From the NCBI GenBank assembly GCA_946800325.1, contig OX326959.1:31038527-31102526 (forward strand): a DNA stretch of 64,000 nucleotides. The letters run 5' to 3'. How positions within the stretch are numbered: the stretch's first letter is position 1; each line of letters begins with the position of its first letter. This stretch comes from Luzula sylvatica (Eukaryota; Streptophyta; Magnoliopsida; Poales; Juncaceae). The position numbers were made by a program, and so were the translations under genes. Shown piece by piece: positions 46,636-59,414 of this stretch. Below the pieces are notes generated by a model, which saw nothing but the letters and a program-made list of their open reading frames with translations, did no database searches and had not been told where the DNA came from.

Positions 46636-49024
46636 GGGCCTGTTTGGACCTCGGTAGGTAAGGCAATTAGTAGATGTATTTAGTGTTGTTTCTCTATTCC
46701 AATTGTTTGGTTCGGTGGGTATCATCAAACTTGTGCAATTACTATTACTTTAAAGGCTTTTCGAATCTTTCACATATTGGGCTTAAAGGAGTTCAGACCC
46801 ATTTTATAGCAACACAAGTATATTGGAAATTAGCTCAATTTAAGTTACATTAAAATAAAAATATGTCATAATTTTGCTAATTACATTTTTTATTTCACCG
46901 GAACTTTATAATTACTTCTTTGTGTGTGAAAAAAATATTCTTTTAATCATAAACTTGTAAAACTTGTCAATTTAATCCAGCCCAATTCAGATTTAAATCC
47001 AAACAAAAAGAACTGGTCTTTCGAAAAAGAGAGTTTCATACCTCAAAAAGGGATTTGTGTCTCTATGCAGTTCCATCTTGTACTTTCTAACCTCTTGATT
47101 TCTTCGATTGAACCAACTAAGATAACTTTGAATCAAATTAAGAACAAAACCAACAATAAATTTGAATTAGAGTTAGGATGAGGATTCAAAAGAAACCAAC
47201 ATGTTCCTGAGATCCAAAATTGAGGAGGCTCGATGGAACCATTTTCACTCCCTCTTCTTTTTCCATCTCTTTCTCTCTCTCAAACCACATCCCTAGAAAT
47301 GTTTCGTTTGGCATTTTCAATTAGGTAAGGAGAAGCCAATTGAACAAACCTACATACATGAAATGAGCAAACCTTACAAACTAAACATCGATGTTGTGAG
47401 AAATAGACAATGATATTAGACACCACGCTAATTTACCCCGCAATTTACCCCCCAATGACAAATTAGGTATTTTAGTGCATTAGTTACTTTCTTAATTAGC
47501 CCATGCGGGGTAAGTGCGGGTATATTAAGCAGGGTGCATAGTTTAGTACAGAAATAGAGCTCGCATGTGTTTTTCTCCGGTCGCAGAAATCAGAAACAAA
47601 ATCGCAAGCCCATAACCAAATGGCCTCTTTCGTCGCCCTTTTCCAAATCGGTGTGTGTCCTCTCCTCTCGCGAGGTGGTTAGGGTTTACCGCGAAGCCAC
47701 TTCGCTGTTGCTTTGTTTAGATGAAAGCTTCCTTCGTCACTCTCAGATCGACCTCTTTCATAGCACTATAAGGCTAGTCGAGCGGACCTTGACGCAAAAC
47801 TGGAAGAGAATGAGAAGAGAGGGGGAACCGCGCGAGCAAGAAGAGAAAGGGCAACGCTTGCCTGTACAGAGCGTGGTCACGTGTCGGCAGCAGAGAAACC
47901 ACCGTTGAGCTCTCTGAGGGGAGCAGGCCCCGTCGCAGTCCAGCGGCTCCGGCTCGCGGCCGTTTACCGTATTTTTGTCGTGCGGGAAATGAGGAGAGAA
48001 TTACGGAGAGAGACCATGCATAAGATGGAGAAAGAGTGGCCACGTGTCAAGTTTTCTTGAACCGTTTAAAATTATAACGAAGATAGAATATGAAGGTTGC
48101 ACGTTGTTGCATGATTATAGAGTCAAGTACCCACCTAAAATGAATCAAAGCAAAGCATGTAGTTTGGTACGATTGAAGAGTGCTCACTCAAAAAGTTGCA
48201 CGTTGGTCCAATTTTTCACTATAAATTCAGCACTGCATTTTTTATTTTTGCATTTTATACAATCTGAATACATGTGCATTTGCATATATTTTCGATCTTA
48301 AAACATTGACAATTAAAGAATATAATAATAATAATATATCAATGAAAAGTTAATTTAATTTAATATCTGATATATTTTAATCCAACTTTGCGTAAATTTG
48401 CAGTTTCTTACGAGTAAGAAGGTTCGGTACCAAATATTCGGGGGCGAGACTAGTAAAAAAAGAAGAAGAGGAACTAAAGACATAGTTCCAGCAGAATAAA
48501 ATAGAAACATGAAACTCTTGGACAATAAAGATATTATTAATTGGTTTATTTTCACTGTTGTATTTTTTTGTTTTAAAATGATAAACACTAATATAAAATT
48601 TAATTATAAGTTGGTATTTTATTTTGTAATATCTTCATAACTTTTTATTCAAATTTATTAGGTATAATATTTTATAGTTTGTTGTGTTATGATAGAAATT
48701 TACGATTGTACATATTTTAGTTAACATCAATCCAAACAATAGATTTGTCATTACTGGAATTTCAATTTAATAGATCCAAACATTAAGAATTGAATTCCAA
48801 TCGCTGGAATCTCATCTGCAGAGTTAGCAATTTCTTAAGTAATGATAAAAACTAGCATCCAAACAGCCCCTTAGATGGAGTATTAATTTTCTTAATCCAA
48901 ACGCAAAAGTTGTGACTGCAGCAGTTTCATCCAAACACCAAAAAACAAATTACACTGCGGGAGTTGGGATTGTTGTAGTCTCAACTTCTTTAGTAGTTTC
49001 AAAATTGGTTACCCAAACAGGCCC
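46636..49024. mobile_element. Candidate PIF/Harbinger-like element, 2.39 kb
   Basis: Starts GGGCCTGTTTGG and ends CCAAACAGGCCC, a perfect 12-bp inverted pair, with TAA on both sides (46633-46635 and 49025-49027), the 3-bp TWA-type duplication usual for PIF/Harbinger. The interior is mixed: AT-rich ends, a GC-richer block at 47560-48040 with frames I do not recognise, a MITE-like remnant near 47409-47545, and another CCAAACAGCCCC end near 48852 that may belong to a nested relative. Because this terminal word is common in plants, the two ends could come from different elements. Confidence 0.5.
47409..47545. mobile_element. Diverged MITE remnant
   Basis: Begins CAATGATATTAGACACCACGC, resembling the ends of the 163-174 bp family (GTGTTAGGCACCACGC), and has inverted TTACCCCGCA words near either end. 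No duplication was found and the right end is unclear. Confidence 0.4.
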
Positions 49025-49027
49025 TAA

Positions 49028-51290
49028 ATGTTGTGGTTGCAACTACGATGAAGATTCTAACTACTGGAGGGAGCTCTTCCAACGGTTGTTCTCACTACTG
49101 CACTTGGGCAATTACTGCACAAAAACAAGAGTTTTTGCAGCTCGAAGAACAAAACAATTGTAGCGACAGTAATTCGTATGTTTGCCTGTTTAGGTCGATC
49201 CAGTTCACCACTTTTCTCCGACTCTCTAAGCTTTCAACGGCGATTTTAGGGTTTTTGGAGGCTTGTTGCGTAAAAAAGGCTAGCAGATCTGAAGCGGCTG
49301 GAATCATTTCGTAAAAATGACGATTGGGTTAATTTCATAGTTCGCAGGATCGGCGACTCGGACACGGAGTCTACTCGAGCCGGAGTCGGCGCTGGCCGGC
49401 CGGATTCCGCCCGATTTCGGTCGGAGTAGTCCGATTCGGCTTGATTTTGCTTCGACAGAGATCATTTGGTGAGTAAAAATGATAAAATTGCATGAGAGAT
49501 GGTTGTTGCGTCGTTAAGGAGTTGAAATAGAGAGACGTAAAGGGATTCCAGTGTTTCATTTTCGAGCTTCTATGAATATAGTATCGTGGAGAAGAAGAAA
49601 AGTTTATCTGAGACAAGAAATGATTTGGAAGTGGAGGGATGGATGTGATTATTTGTGGCAATGACTTTGTTAATTTTTATGTGCTTACACTTTTATAGTA
49701 CTTTTTGTCATTCTTTTGGTTATACATTTAATAGTAATAAAATAAAATATTCACACTAACATCAAACATGGTTTCTTTTATCATTAATTTATTACTCTTT
49801 AAAACCTGTCAAATATATCCTATGTAATTTTTTTAATAATTAGAAATATATTTGTTCAATAACAATATACAAAGTAATATGTGTTAATTATAAGATAATT
49901 AATGTGAATAATTTTCAAAAAAATTATATTCTTCTATGACAAATTTTATTTTATTTTTCAATAATTCAATCTTAAAATAATTTTCAATTTTTTTTCTATT
50001 ATTAATTTATTACATATATTTTATATTCTTTTATTATATATATACACACACACATATCATTTTTTGAAATTTTTTTTTATTGAACATGGAACAGAGATAG
50101 CCAAAACTAAACAAATCGAACCATTTGCACACCACTAATTATGTGAACATTCAAATAATATGTCAAAATATATTGACTCGATACCACTTACATGTATTAG
50201 CATCAAATGATGCATTAAAAAGAATTGGTATAATGACAACAACAAATAATGTATTGATATCACAAAATGATATATTAATGTAAAAATAGTATGTGGCAAA
50301 TATGGCTTAGCGGTCTGTAGTGGGATGTTAATTTTTTTAGTGATAGCCGGTAGCGTGCGTTATTATGGAAGCTATAGCGAATGTTGTAATTTATAGCGAA
50401 TAAAATAATGAAGTATCAATATGTAATATAAAAACAAACTTTAAAATAACAAATATTCATATTAAACACCTCAAATAGAAATTTATAAAACAATTAATAA
50501 GATATTTGAAAACGAGTATCATCAACAAGTCGGAATATCTCGATCTAAATAGGAGAGGATTTTTACTTTATGTTTCAACCAAAAGTGATTTTAAAAGTGA
50601 TTTTAATTATTATAATTATATATGTACATTGAAAATGGTATATTGACAGAAAATGATATATCAACTTTACGGTCAACTGTGAGTGAAAATAATATATTAA
50701 TAAAAATACATATATATTAACAACGAAATACTGTATATACTCATATACTAACAAAGTTTGTGGTGTTATATCGCAATCGACTAAATAGTGATATTGTATA
50801 CATATACTAAATAACGATGGTATATATTATTTTCATGCAACATTTATTAAATATCATAATGTATTATAATATATTTATTTAAATATTATGAAAAGATAAA
50901 TATTTTGTAAGAAACAGCATTGTGCTTCAGATATTATCTATTACAAAATTAAATTTTAAATTTCTTTTGTCTAAACTACTAACAAATAGTAAATCACATT
51001 CAACCAACCCACTTTATTTATTTCGGTGTTTTCCTAAACCAACAAAATAATAAGGGAAAGACAAGCATCCATTATTTATTGAGTCAAAACATAAAAAGAC
51101 ATAAAAAAAACAGGCAAGTGTATTTACACATGTACCCATTTCTTTCTATTTTGATTATTTCCGTTACCGGCTCAACACAATTATCAAGAATTTTTTACTG
51201 GCTTATTGACTTAGTCAAGTTAAGATAATTAATATGGGCCACACGATAAGATCAAATGGACGGTGGGGAAAAAGTTGGAAACTCTCATTA
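49028..51290. other. Intergenic sequence
   Basis: The first 420 bp are less AT-rich, with overlapping frames (49033-49314 plus, 49095-49307 minus) that match nothing I know, and a GC-rich stretch at 49350-49440. The rest (49680-51290) is AT-rich without recognised features. Confidence 0.5.
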
Positions 51291-52960
51291 AAGATATATG
51301 GGGCAATTTGATCTATGTCTCTCTTAAGTCTTGAACTTTAAAATATCAAATTTATCTCTCTAAAAATGTTAATATCAAATATATCCTTTTAAAACCAGAA
51401 TGGTCTCAAATTTATCATTCTAAAACTGAAAACATATCAAATATATCCACTTAAATTAATATAATATCCAATCTACCCAAACCGTTAAATTAACATCCAA
51501 TTAATCACAAATTGAAATTATTAATTATAATTAGTTCACTAACTATAATTTTATATGACCGGAATACCCTTTTCATCCTAACCAGCTCTGGTCACACTCT
51601 AAATACTCCATCTTCCTCTTTCGTTTGTTATTACTACAACTTAGATAATGAAATTGTCATTATAATAGCGATATGGAATTTCTTATTAGTAAAAATACTA
51701 ACCCTTATGCATGAGCAATTAAACCCCATTAATTTGGTTCTGAAAATAAAAAATTATGTTCCAGTTAATTTAAATTAACATTTTACTTAGCAATTGATTT
51801 GAATGAACAACTTTTATTTAATGAGGATCAACTTGGTTATAATTTACATAGTGAAATACACCATGCACTGTTGAATTGCTTGAATTTAAGGAATTTGGGT
51901 TATAAGTATCTCTGTCACAAACAACTCATAAGATTCTTAATTTTGAAGTTTTTAACCATATTTGGTTATTTTTGACTAATTTTTGTAGGTCGGATTGCAA
52001 TACGAAAGGCAAGAGAGATTCTAATGAGGTTTTGGAAGACAAAAGATTTGAAATTAACATTTTACTTATTATGTTATTTGGTTTCAATATTATGTTTAGT
52101 TGTATGGTTACCAATCTGAACACGAATCTCTATATATTTACAAAAATAATTTTGTTATTGTTGGTATATCATTGTTACTATGACATTTGTGCATAATCAA
52201 CCAAACTGATGATTATTCTACACCAATCTAATTAAATAGAGAACATAGGTAATAATTTAGTTTGATTGTAAAAGGGATACTTGTATAAACCTAGCAGACC
52301 TGATAATAATATAACAAAAATATGGTCAAATAAATGATTTAATTTGGAAACGATTTTAACACAAAAACAACTTCTAGATATTCTCTCATATTTCACATCA
52401 GCATAATATCCATCAATTTCTGATCAAATTAAATGAATTAAAAGACAAACCAGCATTACTTTATTTTTTTTATTTTTTTTTTATTTTTTTTTGCTTCTAT
52501 AGCCCGTATGCCACAAGCATTACTTCATTGAAAGAAGTTAGTGTTGTTGATATTTCCTCGACAACACAAAAATAATTTTAGCATTATTATCTGATAATAT
52601 AAATTAAAGAGCCAACTTTTGTGCATGATTCCCAAATTAAATTTCCATAACTGTTTCGTGTATAGAGACTAAATCATCACAAAAAAAATTCTGATGTAAT
52701 GAAATAATTAAGCAGATAGATTGAAACATACAGCAATAATTAGCCAGATATGATATGGAGCTTTCCCAATAACACTAATTTGCCCATAATTCAATTTAAT
52801 TTGTTTCTAATTAACCGACTTAGAAGGACAAATTTGATATTATGAGTTTTTGAAAGGATATAACTGAAATTATCCCAAAATATTAATAGTACAGTTTTTT
52901 TTTTTTTTTTTTTTGTGTAAATTTCCCAAAATAACTAATCAAAGACCTAGTTATCCATAA
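51291..52960. other. Intergenic sequence, possible weak inverted arms
   Basis: CAAATATATCC-type words at 51340-51480 have loose inverted counterparts near 52820-52880 (GGATATAACTG, GACAAATTTGATATT). This may be an old foldback element, but no ends or duplication can be set. A T run lies at 52890-52914. Confidence 0.3.
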
Positions 52961-53189
52961 GATATATTTTGAAAGTTTAAAAGGAAATCAATGTAAAGAA
53001 ATAGGGAATTTTGCATAAAAGCCCCCACATTGTTACAAATTGGAACAAAAAACCCTCAATTCTTGCGAAACTGGAATATTCGAATGGAAAAGTGTGAAGG
53101 AAGTGACGAAAGTTCTTTTTTCGCAATTCTCAGCAACATAGGGACCTCTCTGAAAAATTTCCGACAAAAGGAGAAGGGGAGTCCCTTTT

Positions 53190-53760
53190 TAGACATAGTA
53201 CCGGTACCCTAAAAGCACAAAGTAGTCAATGGCGGCACCGGCTTCTATACTAATCTATGCTCGAGTCCCTACTTGAAATGTGAAGGGTATTTTAGTCATT
53301 TCATATTTATTTATCATTTAAAAAAAATTTGGAAGAATCTTTTGCAATAGTGTGTTCACTCACCATTGAAGGGGTTCGGCATAGGTCGAATATTCTTGAC
53401 AGATTAAAAATAGTTCGTCCTGCGCGATGATTAAAATCTCTAGGGTCTGGATCGTAAATTCGCACTTTTAGGATAGAAAAAAAGACTTTCGTATATAAAT
53501 GGTTCGTCCCATAAAAGATTAAAAATGTAAATAATTTTAACTTTAAGTGAAAGTTGCATGTTATTTGTTCCAGTCTGAGATAAGTCGTTTGTGGCAGCTC
53601 CAAGCCCTACTGCTCGAGTCCTTGCTTCAAGTTTGGAGGGTGTTTTAGTCATTTCATATTTATTTATCATTTTAAAAATAAAAAAATTTAGAGGAATTTT
53701 TTGGAATATTCTGTTCACTCACCTTGATGGGCACATGTCGAATATTCTTGACGTACTCCG
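53190..53760. repeat. Two-copy tandem duplication, spaced about 375 bp
   Basis: GCTCGAGTCC..CTT..AAG, then TTTTAGTCATTTCATATTTATTTATCA-type sequence, then GTTCACTCACC and GTCGAATATTCTTGAC occur in order at about 53260-53402 and again at 53610-53752. Copies are diverged. The minus-strand frames over it (53307-53718) are not genes. Confidence 0.8.
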
Positions 53761-53769
53761 CTAATCATT

Positions 53770-54607
53770 TCACCCCCACCTAATCAGAATCCAAATTAGG
53801 GTTTTGAGTATGAGGAAAATTAGAATAAAATTAGGGTTTCACGAAAATTAGAAACAAAATTAGGGAAGAATCGACACGAGTTTAGTCTGGCTTGATAATA
53901 ACTTCTTTGCATCGATCCTAATCGGGTATTTCTTGCTTTAGATAACCCTACACATTTAAAATTACGCCGGTATTCTGAGCTACTTTTTGCCACGGTACGC
54001 TATTATTATTTACTATATCCCTCTGGTACTATTGTTAATTATCTAAAACGAAAAATAAAACATACACAGTTTGTATAAAATCGAGGAGTGAAAATGAAAT
54101 TTCCATAAAGTTAAGTGGTGGGATGAAAATGTGAAATTCACCTCGTCGCAGGGTTGATAGTTTGGAAGGCCCCATGAATAATCGACAGTAGCTTTAACGG
54201 AGTTCTGTGTAAATATGATTTCTGTGTTTTGAATATTTCGGTTCCAATTGGGTCAAAATGACGCTCGATTGATTGAGGATTAAATGTTTAATCGATTTAA
54301 CTTTTGCTATGGAATTAAAATTGAATTGTTGATTATGATAAATAATTACCTTAAATAGTGTGGACACCACGATGATAATTCTCCGACTATTCGGTTGCTT
54401 AAATTCGGAAAAATAAATATAAGAAAAATTATTTATCAGACTAAATCCATGTGAAAATTATTTGAAAAAAACAAAATTAGAAACACATATGAAGCGGACC
54501 TTGCAAAATCAGAAACGCAACAAGACTGTATCCTCTCTTTTTGCATAGATCGAGTGCTACTTCATCCAGTTCTCTACGAACTGGAGATGATTGTTCTCCA
54601 ACGGTCA
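53770..54607. other. Intergenic sequence
   Basis: No gene recognised. Repeated AAATTAGGGTTT-type words near 53790-53870. Confidence 0.5.
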
Positions 54608-54617
54608 TATTGGGATA

Positions 54618-54791
54618 CAATAATGTTTAGCAACCCCCACAATTATCCCCGCACCGTACCCGCTTGTTAATAAATAGAAAGTTATTAATACAATTAAATG
54701 AGTAATTAATGTATTTCAAAACAAAATTTGAAATATAAATGGAATGCGGGTTTATTGCGTGGTTTGAGTTGCGTGGTGCCTAACACCACTG
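54618..54791. mobile_element. 174-bp MITE, CAGTGGTGTTAGGC family, copy 2
   Basis: Reverse complement of 36659-36821: starts CAATAATGTTTAGC and ends GCCTAACACCACTG. Flanks TATTGGGATA (54608-54617) and TATTAGGATA (54792-54801) match at 9 of 10 bases, a Mutator-like target duplication. Confidence 0.88.
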
Positions 54792-54880
54792 TATTAGGAT
54801 ATCCGAACGTTGGAAATCCGAACGTTGGAAGATCCTAAATCAGCCGTTATATTAGCCCCTTCTCCTTTACTGGCTCATTT

Positions 54881-55106
54881 CTTCTTCTCCTCTTCTCAGC
54901 ACAATACTCTAATTTTCGCTTCTCTTCTTCTCAGCACAATACTCTAATTTCTCCTCTTCAGAGCACAATACTCTAATTTTTCCTCTTCTCTGCAAAATAC
55001 TCTAATTTTCGCTTCTCCTCTTCACAGCACAAAACTCTAATTTCTCCTCTTCACAGCACAATACAGCACAATACTCTAATTTCCGCTTCTCCTCTTCTCA
55101 GTACAA
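54881..55106. repeat. Minisatellite, unit about 35 bp
   Basis: Five to six units built on CTCCTCTTCTCAGCACAATA then CTCTAATTT, with length variants. The following 55110-55290 holds a short duplicated GAAGCTAGGCAGAG and no recognisable gene. Confidence 0.88.
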
Positions 55107-56080
55107 ATAATGACTACGAGTTACTCAAAGCATCTCTGTTCTTGTAGACTCCAAAATCCCTCATCACGAATCAAAAGAGAGAGAAGCTAGGCAGAGAAAT
55201 GGGTGGATCTGGCATTTCAAAACAGGAATCGCGAGAAGCTAGGCAGAGTTGTACAAGAAGATAGAGTTCAGCAAACTCATAATCAGGTATACAGTATACT
55301 GTCCTTTCCTCTTTCCTCGTGGTCATTTTTATTGGCGTGAATGAACCTTCAAAAGGTTTTAATTTCTATGTATCTGTGTCTAGGGACTGTTTTGCAAGTT
55401 TCTGCTTTTTGTTTTTTTTCTATTTTGACACTATTTCTTCTTAAAGTATTAGTTTAGGGACTGATACCTAAGCAATTTTAGGCAACTTCGTTCTTTATAA
55501 AGTATTGGATGGATTTTGCTATTTCTTCCTCAATTTGGACCCTGTGTTGTCACTTTTAGGCAACTTCATTCTTTAAAAAGTATTGGATTTTGCTATTTAG
55601 ACAAAAAGTTTCGATTTTCAAAACTTATGAAGAATGCAGAAATACTTTTGTTTCAATTTGGAAACAACAAAAAGGTCTTTTTTTTTTGAAAAAATTGGAT
55701 ACGATCATTGTTAGGATACATATGCTAACTTTTTATATTTTGTTAGAAGTAGGGATTTGACTAGACGTGGCCCTCTTGCAACCTGGAAGATTAGATGATG
55801 ATTATGACAAGCATCATAAATGTCTCGGTTTCTAAGTGAGTACATACATACCCTTTCATTACATAATATGCATTTTTCTCTCTAAATATATTGTTTTACA
55901 TCAGTAAATGTGCTTTGGTTTTAGGTGTACAACAATGATGAACACGATCAACAACTAAGGTTTGGTGGGCCAAGAATCTCACTCAGTGATATGTATAAAA
56001 TGTATTAGTGTGAATGTGTATGTGTACAAAATGCATTATGTGACGTGTGTTGTATGTTGTCAGTAAGATGCATGTACTGT
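55107..56080. other. Intergenic sequence
   Basis: Contains a local repeat of TTTAGGCAACTTC..TTCTTTA..AAAGTATTGGAT (55480-55590, two copies). No gene recognised. Confidence 0.5.
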
Positions 56081-56083
56081 ATG

Positions 56084-56345
56084 GTGTGTGTGTGTGTGTG
56101 TATATTTGATGTGTTTGTTCATGCAGCTGCAGGTTGGTGGAGCGGCGGCACGCGGGTCCGGCCGGGGGGTCGGGCCCACGCGGGTCCGGCCGGGGGGTCG
56201 GGCCCACGCGGGTCGGGTCCGGCCCACGCGGGTCCGGCACGGGGCCACGGGACCACGCTGGGGGGTCGGCCCACGCCAGCTGGGGTCGGCCCACGCCCCT
56301 GGCCCAGAGGGTCGGACCCGTGTGTGTCCGGACCCGCGTGTCCTG
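56084..56345. repeat. (TG)n and GC-rich minisatellite, 28-bp unit
   Basis: A (TG)9-type tract (56084-56101) stands 40 bp before a GC-rich array (about 56140-56345). Best units repeat every 28 bp around GGGGGGTCGGGCCCACGCGG and GGTCCGGCC. The motif is the same as in the array at 17781-18190, though the unit is 2 bp shorter. Frames of 60-127 codons across it are artefacts. Confidence 0.9.
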
Positions 56346-56485
56346 ACCTGAGGATCTTATGTGCACATTTTATTTTTGTATATTAAATTTAATTTTCACT
56401 TTACACAAATAATATATATGGAAAATCTGTGAATTCACATAATGAACATCTATTTTTGGGCCGAACCGGGCGCGGGCCAAAAACT

Positions 56486-56664
56486 CAATAATGATAGGCA
56501 CCTAGATTTCGCACCTAGATTTCATCTAGAAACATACGTGGCAAATCACGGTGCAGCCACATCAAACTTTTAAATGGAAATAAATTTTAGAAATTCTAAA
56601 TTTGAATGCCACGTGTATTCTAGGTGCAAATCTAGATAAAAAATCTAGGTGCCTATGATTACTC
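56486..56664. mobile_element. 179-bp foldback MITE
   Basis: Ends CAATAATGATAGGCACC and GGTGCCTATGATTACTC are inverted; arms also pair through CTAGATTT and ACGTGGCA/TGCCACGT. A 9-bp duplication CCAAAAACT lies at 56477-56485 and 56665-56673. The terminus is close to the GAGTAATGATA end of the 170-bp family. Confidence 0.88.
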
Positions 56665-56673
56665 CCAAAAACT

Positions 56674-57240
56674 ATTCGCATGAACCATTCTCATTGGGAA
56701 AACATATTTTTTTAATGAATCACGGGTAACAATAAATTTACATCAAACTATGTAACGAGTTTTCCAAAAAATAATTATCATATAAATTTAAGTTCGCTAC
56801 AATTTTTGTGGCCACAGTGCTTCTTTAAACAAAAAATTATAAACACTACATTGCAAAAAGCATGTGTAATTTCTGTATAGCGAGTCGTATTTTAAATATG
56901 CTATGACCCATTACTGTTTCTTCAAATACATGCAAGCATAAAAATCATTAGATGATTTGATACTCTGAAAAAAGAAATAAGACCCCCAGAATGGTTCCAA
57001 TTTTTCTAAAAATCATTACATGAACATTCTTTTACATCGATATAAAATAATGTTTATATAAAATGAAAATAACATGTATATCATCATCATGGTCGTTTTT
57101 TTTTCCAATTTTGTCTAAACTATCATTTTTTCTTTTCCAAACAAATAGAAAATAAAAATTCATAATCTTTCCCAAGGAAAAAACTATAGCATATTTTTTT
57201 ATAAAATAGATGAGATTTTCATATCATTTTGTATAATATT
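56674..57240. other. AT-rich intergenic sequence
   Basis: No gene recognised. Confidence 0.5.
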
Positions 57241-57242
57241 TT

Positions 57243-57668
57243 TAGTAGGTATTCAGCCTAATAATATTTCATGGAATAATGTTGGATCCTAAAGGTAGAA
57301 ACTTATTTTTGGTGATGCATCTTTCATAAATATCTCTCATTTGGGGGCTTCTATCATACATCATTTTCCTTATCATACACCCATTTTCAAGGGTATTTTT
57401 GAGTAATTATCCATTTATGAATATTTAAGGTAAGATGTCAAATATATTTATCAATTAATGTTTAACTAAATTGGAATTTTTTGTTGTTCATTTAAACAAA
57501 AAACTCTATAAAAGATAAATTTTATGATACACACCAAATATAATTAATTGCTAAAATACCCAAAATATCCTTGCAAAAGTGTGTATGATAAAACTCTCCC
57601 TCTCATTTTTTATTTATTTATTTTTTCTTCGAAAAATTCAAAATATCTTAATGCCCATGTGAACAATA
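57243..57668. repeat. Duplicated segment, filled copy; partner at 59237-59395
   Basis: GGTATTC.GCCTAA.AATATTTCATG, then CCTAAAGGTAGAAACTTATTT and TCTTCGAAAAATTCAAAATA occur in both places. In the 59.2-kb copy the parts are contiguous; here they are split by the 257-bp MITE. Confidence 0.88.
57343..57599. mobile_element. 257-bp MITE with paralogous empty site
   Basis: Ends GGGGGCTTCTATCATACA and TGTATGATAAAACTCTCC are inverted; a 9-bp duplication CTCTCATTT lies at 57334-57342 and 57600-57608. The copy near 59325 reads ATATCTCATTTTTATTT without the insertion. Mutator-like by duplication length. Confidence 0.88.
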
Positions 57669-59236
57669 TTTTGGGCACACATCCAATCATAGTCTTGACC
57701 CATCCAATTCATCATTTTTCAAATTATATTATATTCGTCACCTTATTTTGGGCACACGCTTTGTCATAATCAGTAAACAAATTAATGATTGTAATTTTAA
57801 TGGTCTTTTTTTTAGAAAATAAATTTTAATGGTCTTAAGATATCAAAAATCTAATATCTTCCTTTCTTATAGTTTTAGAGTCTCTTTTTGATCCATCTCA
57901 ACATGATAAGTCCAGATTATTGTTTGATATTATATTATAACATAAAGCAGGAACGACAGAGCGTAAAATGCGTCGTGAAGTTTGTTTACTGATTTTGCGA
58001 CTTTGATTGCATTTTTGGGGACATTAATTATTGGAAAAAGATGCATCGCTCCGTCGGCATCGTTGCGTGAAATCCTTTCTAAACTTTTAAATGCATATTC
58101 AAGAACCTATTTTGCAGAAATACCCAAAAAAAATATATTATATTGTATAATGACAGATTTGTTTTTGATGTACTGACTTCTTGAGCGACGAGCTAAGAAT
58201 TTGAGAATGCAGTCTTGTTCTTCCATCTATGATTCAAAGGACTCGCAAAAACAACCTGAAATTTTATAAGACTCCTAATCAATCAGAAATTTTACTAAAT
58301 TTAAATTTAATTAGTTTAAAATAAGGGCATTTTGTATGAGTTACAGGTTTTTTCGCAAATTTTACTAACTATAATTACCTTTAGAAATTGATTGGAATTA
58401 TACAATTGGAATTTGGAATATCCTCATCTCCATATTCCATCGACCTCACGATTTTCTTGAATGACTTAATTTTTTTCTCCGTACATAACTTGAGACTTTG
58501 CTTCAAACTTTCTTCACTGTACATATCGTATACTTTTCTCTTTCTTGATCTAACAATACCTCTTAAACTATCAAAATACCAATTAAAACCGAAAAGTTAG
58601 ATTATTTATATGAATAAAAAAAAAAATTGCAATCAATTACCAACAATAAAACATCACAACTGAGAGGAACGCTGATCAAGAAGATCAAAAAATACTTTGG
58701 ATTAAAATCTGGAAATTACAGAATTTATTTTTGATTAAAATCTTAAAATTAGATTACTTTGGATCAAGAATCTCTTTCTGCTGGCCACGGCTTAGAGAGA
58801 GAATCTCACGATTACTTGAGATTCTCGTTCGATTACAGGGAAGAAAGAAATTAGAGGAGTCATACTGGACAGTGGACAAGAGGAGGTCACCCTGTCATCA
58901 CGGAGTTGTACTGGCGTGTGAGAAAGAGTAACAAGAGAGTACACGGACTAGAAAGTGTGTCACGGCAGGGAGAGTAACGAGTGTGGCTAGGTCGAGCGAG
59001 AGAGAGAAGAGAAGAGAAAGAGAGGGCTAAAGCGAGAGAGGGAGGGTTGGAAAGTGTTGACAAATGGATTGAAAATTACATATTTGCCCTTTACAGGGTG
59101 TACGATAAGAAAAATCTAGATTAAATGAATTTATCATGATTCTTAGATTGACTTCAAATTTTAATCTCAACCATTCCATGATGAAAGAGTGTATAATAAG
59201 GAGAAACCAGTGTATGATAAAACTTTTCTTTTTTAA
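57669..59236. other. Intergenic sequence with a purine-rich block
   Basis: 58770-59050 is less AT-rich and ends in GAGAGA-rich sequence; frames there match nothing I know. GTGTACGATAAG (about 59098) and GTGTATGATAAAAC (about 59210) resemble ends of the 257-bp MITE, hinting at a second, decayed copy. Confidence 0.45.
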
Positions 59237-59414
59237 TAAGGTATTCGGCCTAACAATATTTCATGAAATAATATTGGTTCCTAAAGGTAGAAACTTATTT
59301 TTGGTGATGCATCTTTCATAAATATCTCATTTTTATTTATTTATTTTTTCTTCGAAAAATTCAAAATATTTTAATGCCCATGTGAAAAGTATTGTCGGTA
59401 AAATTGATATATTA

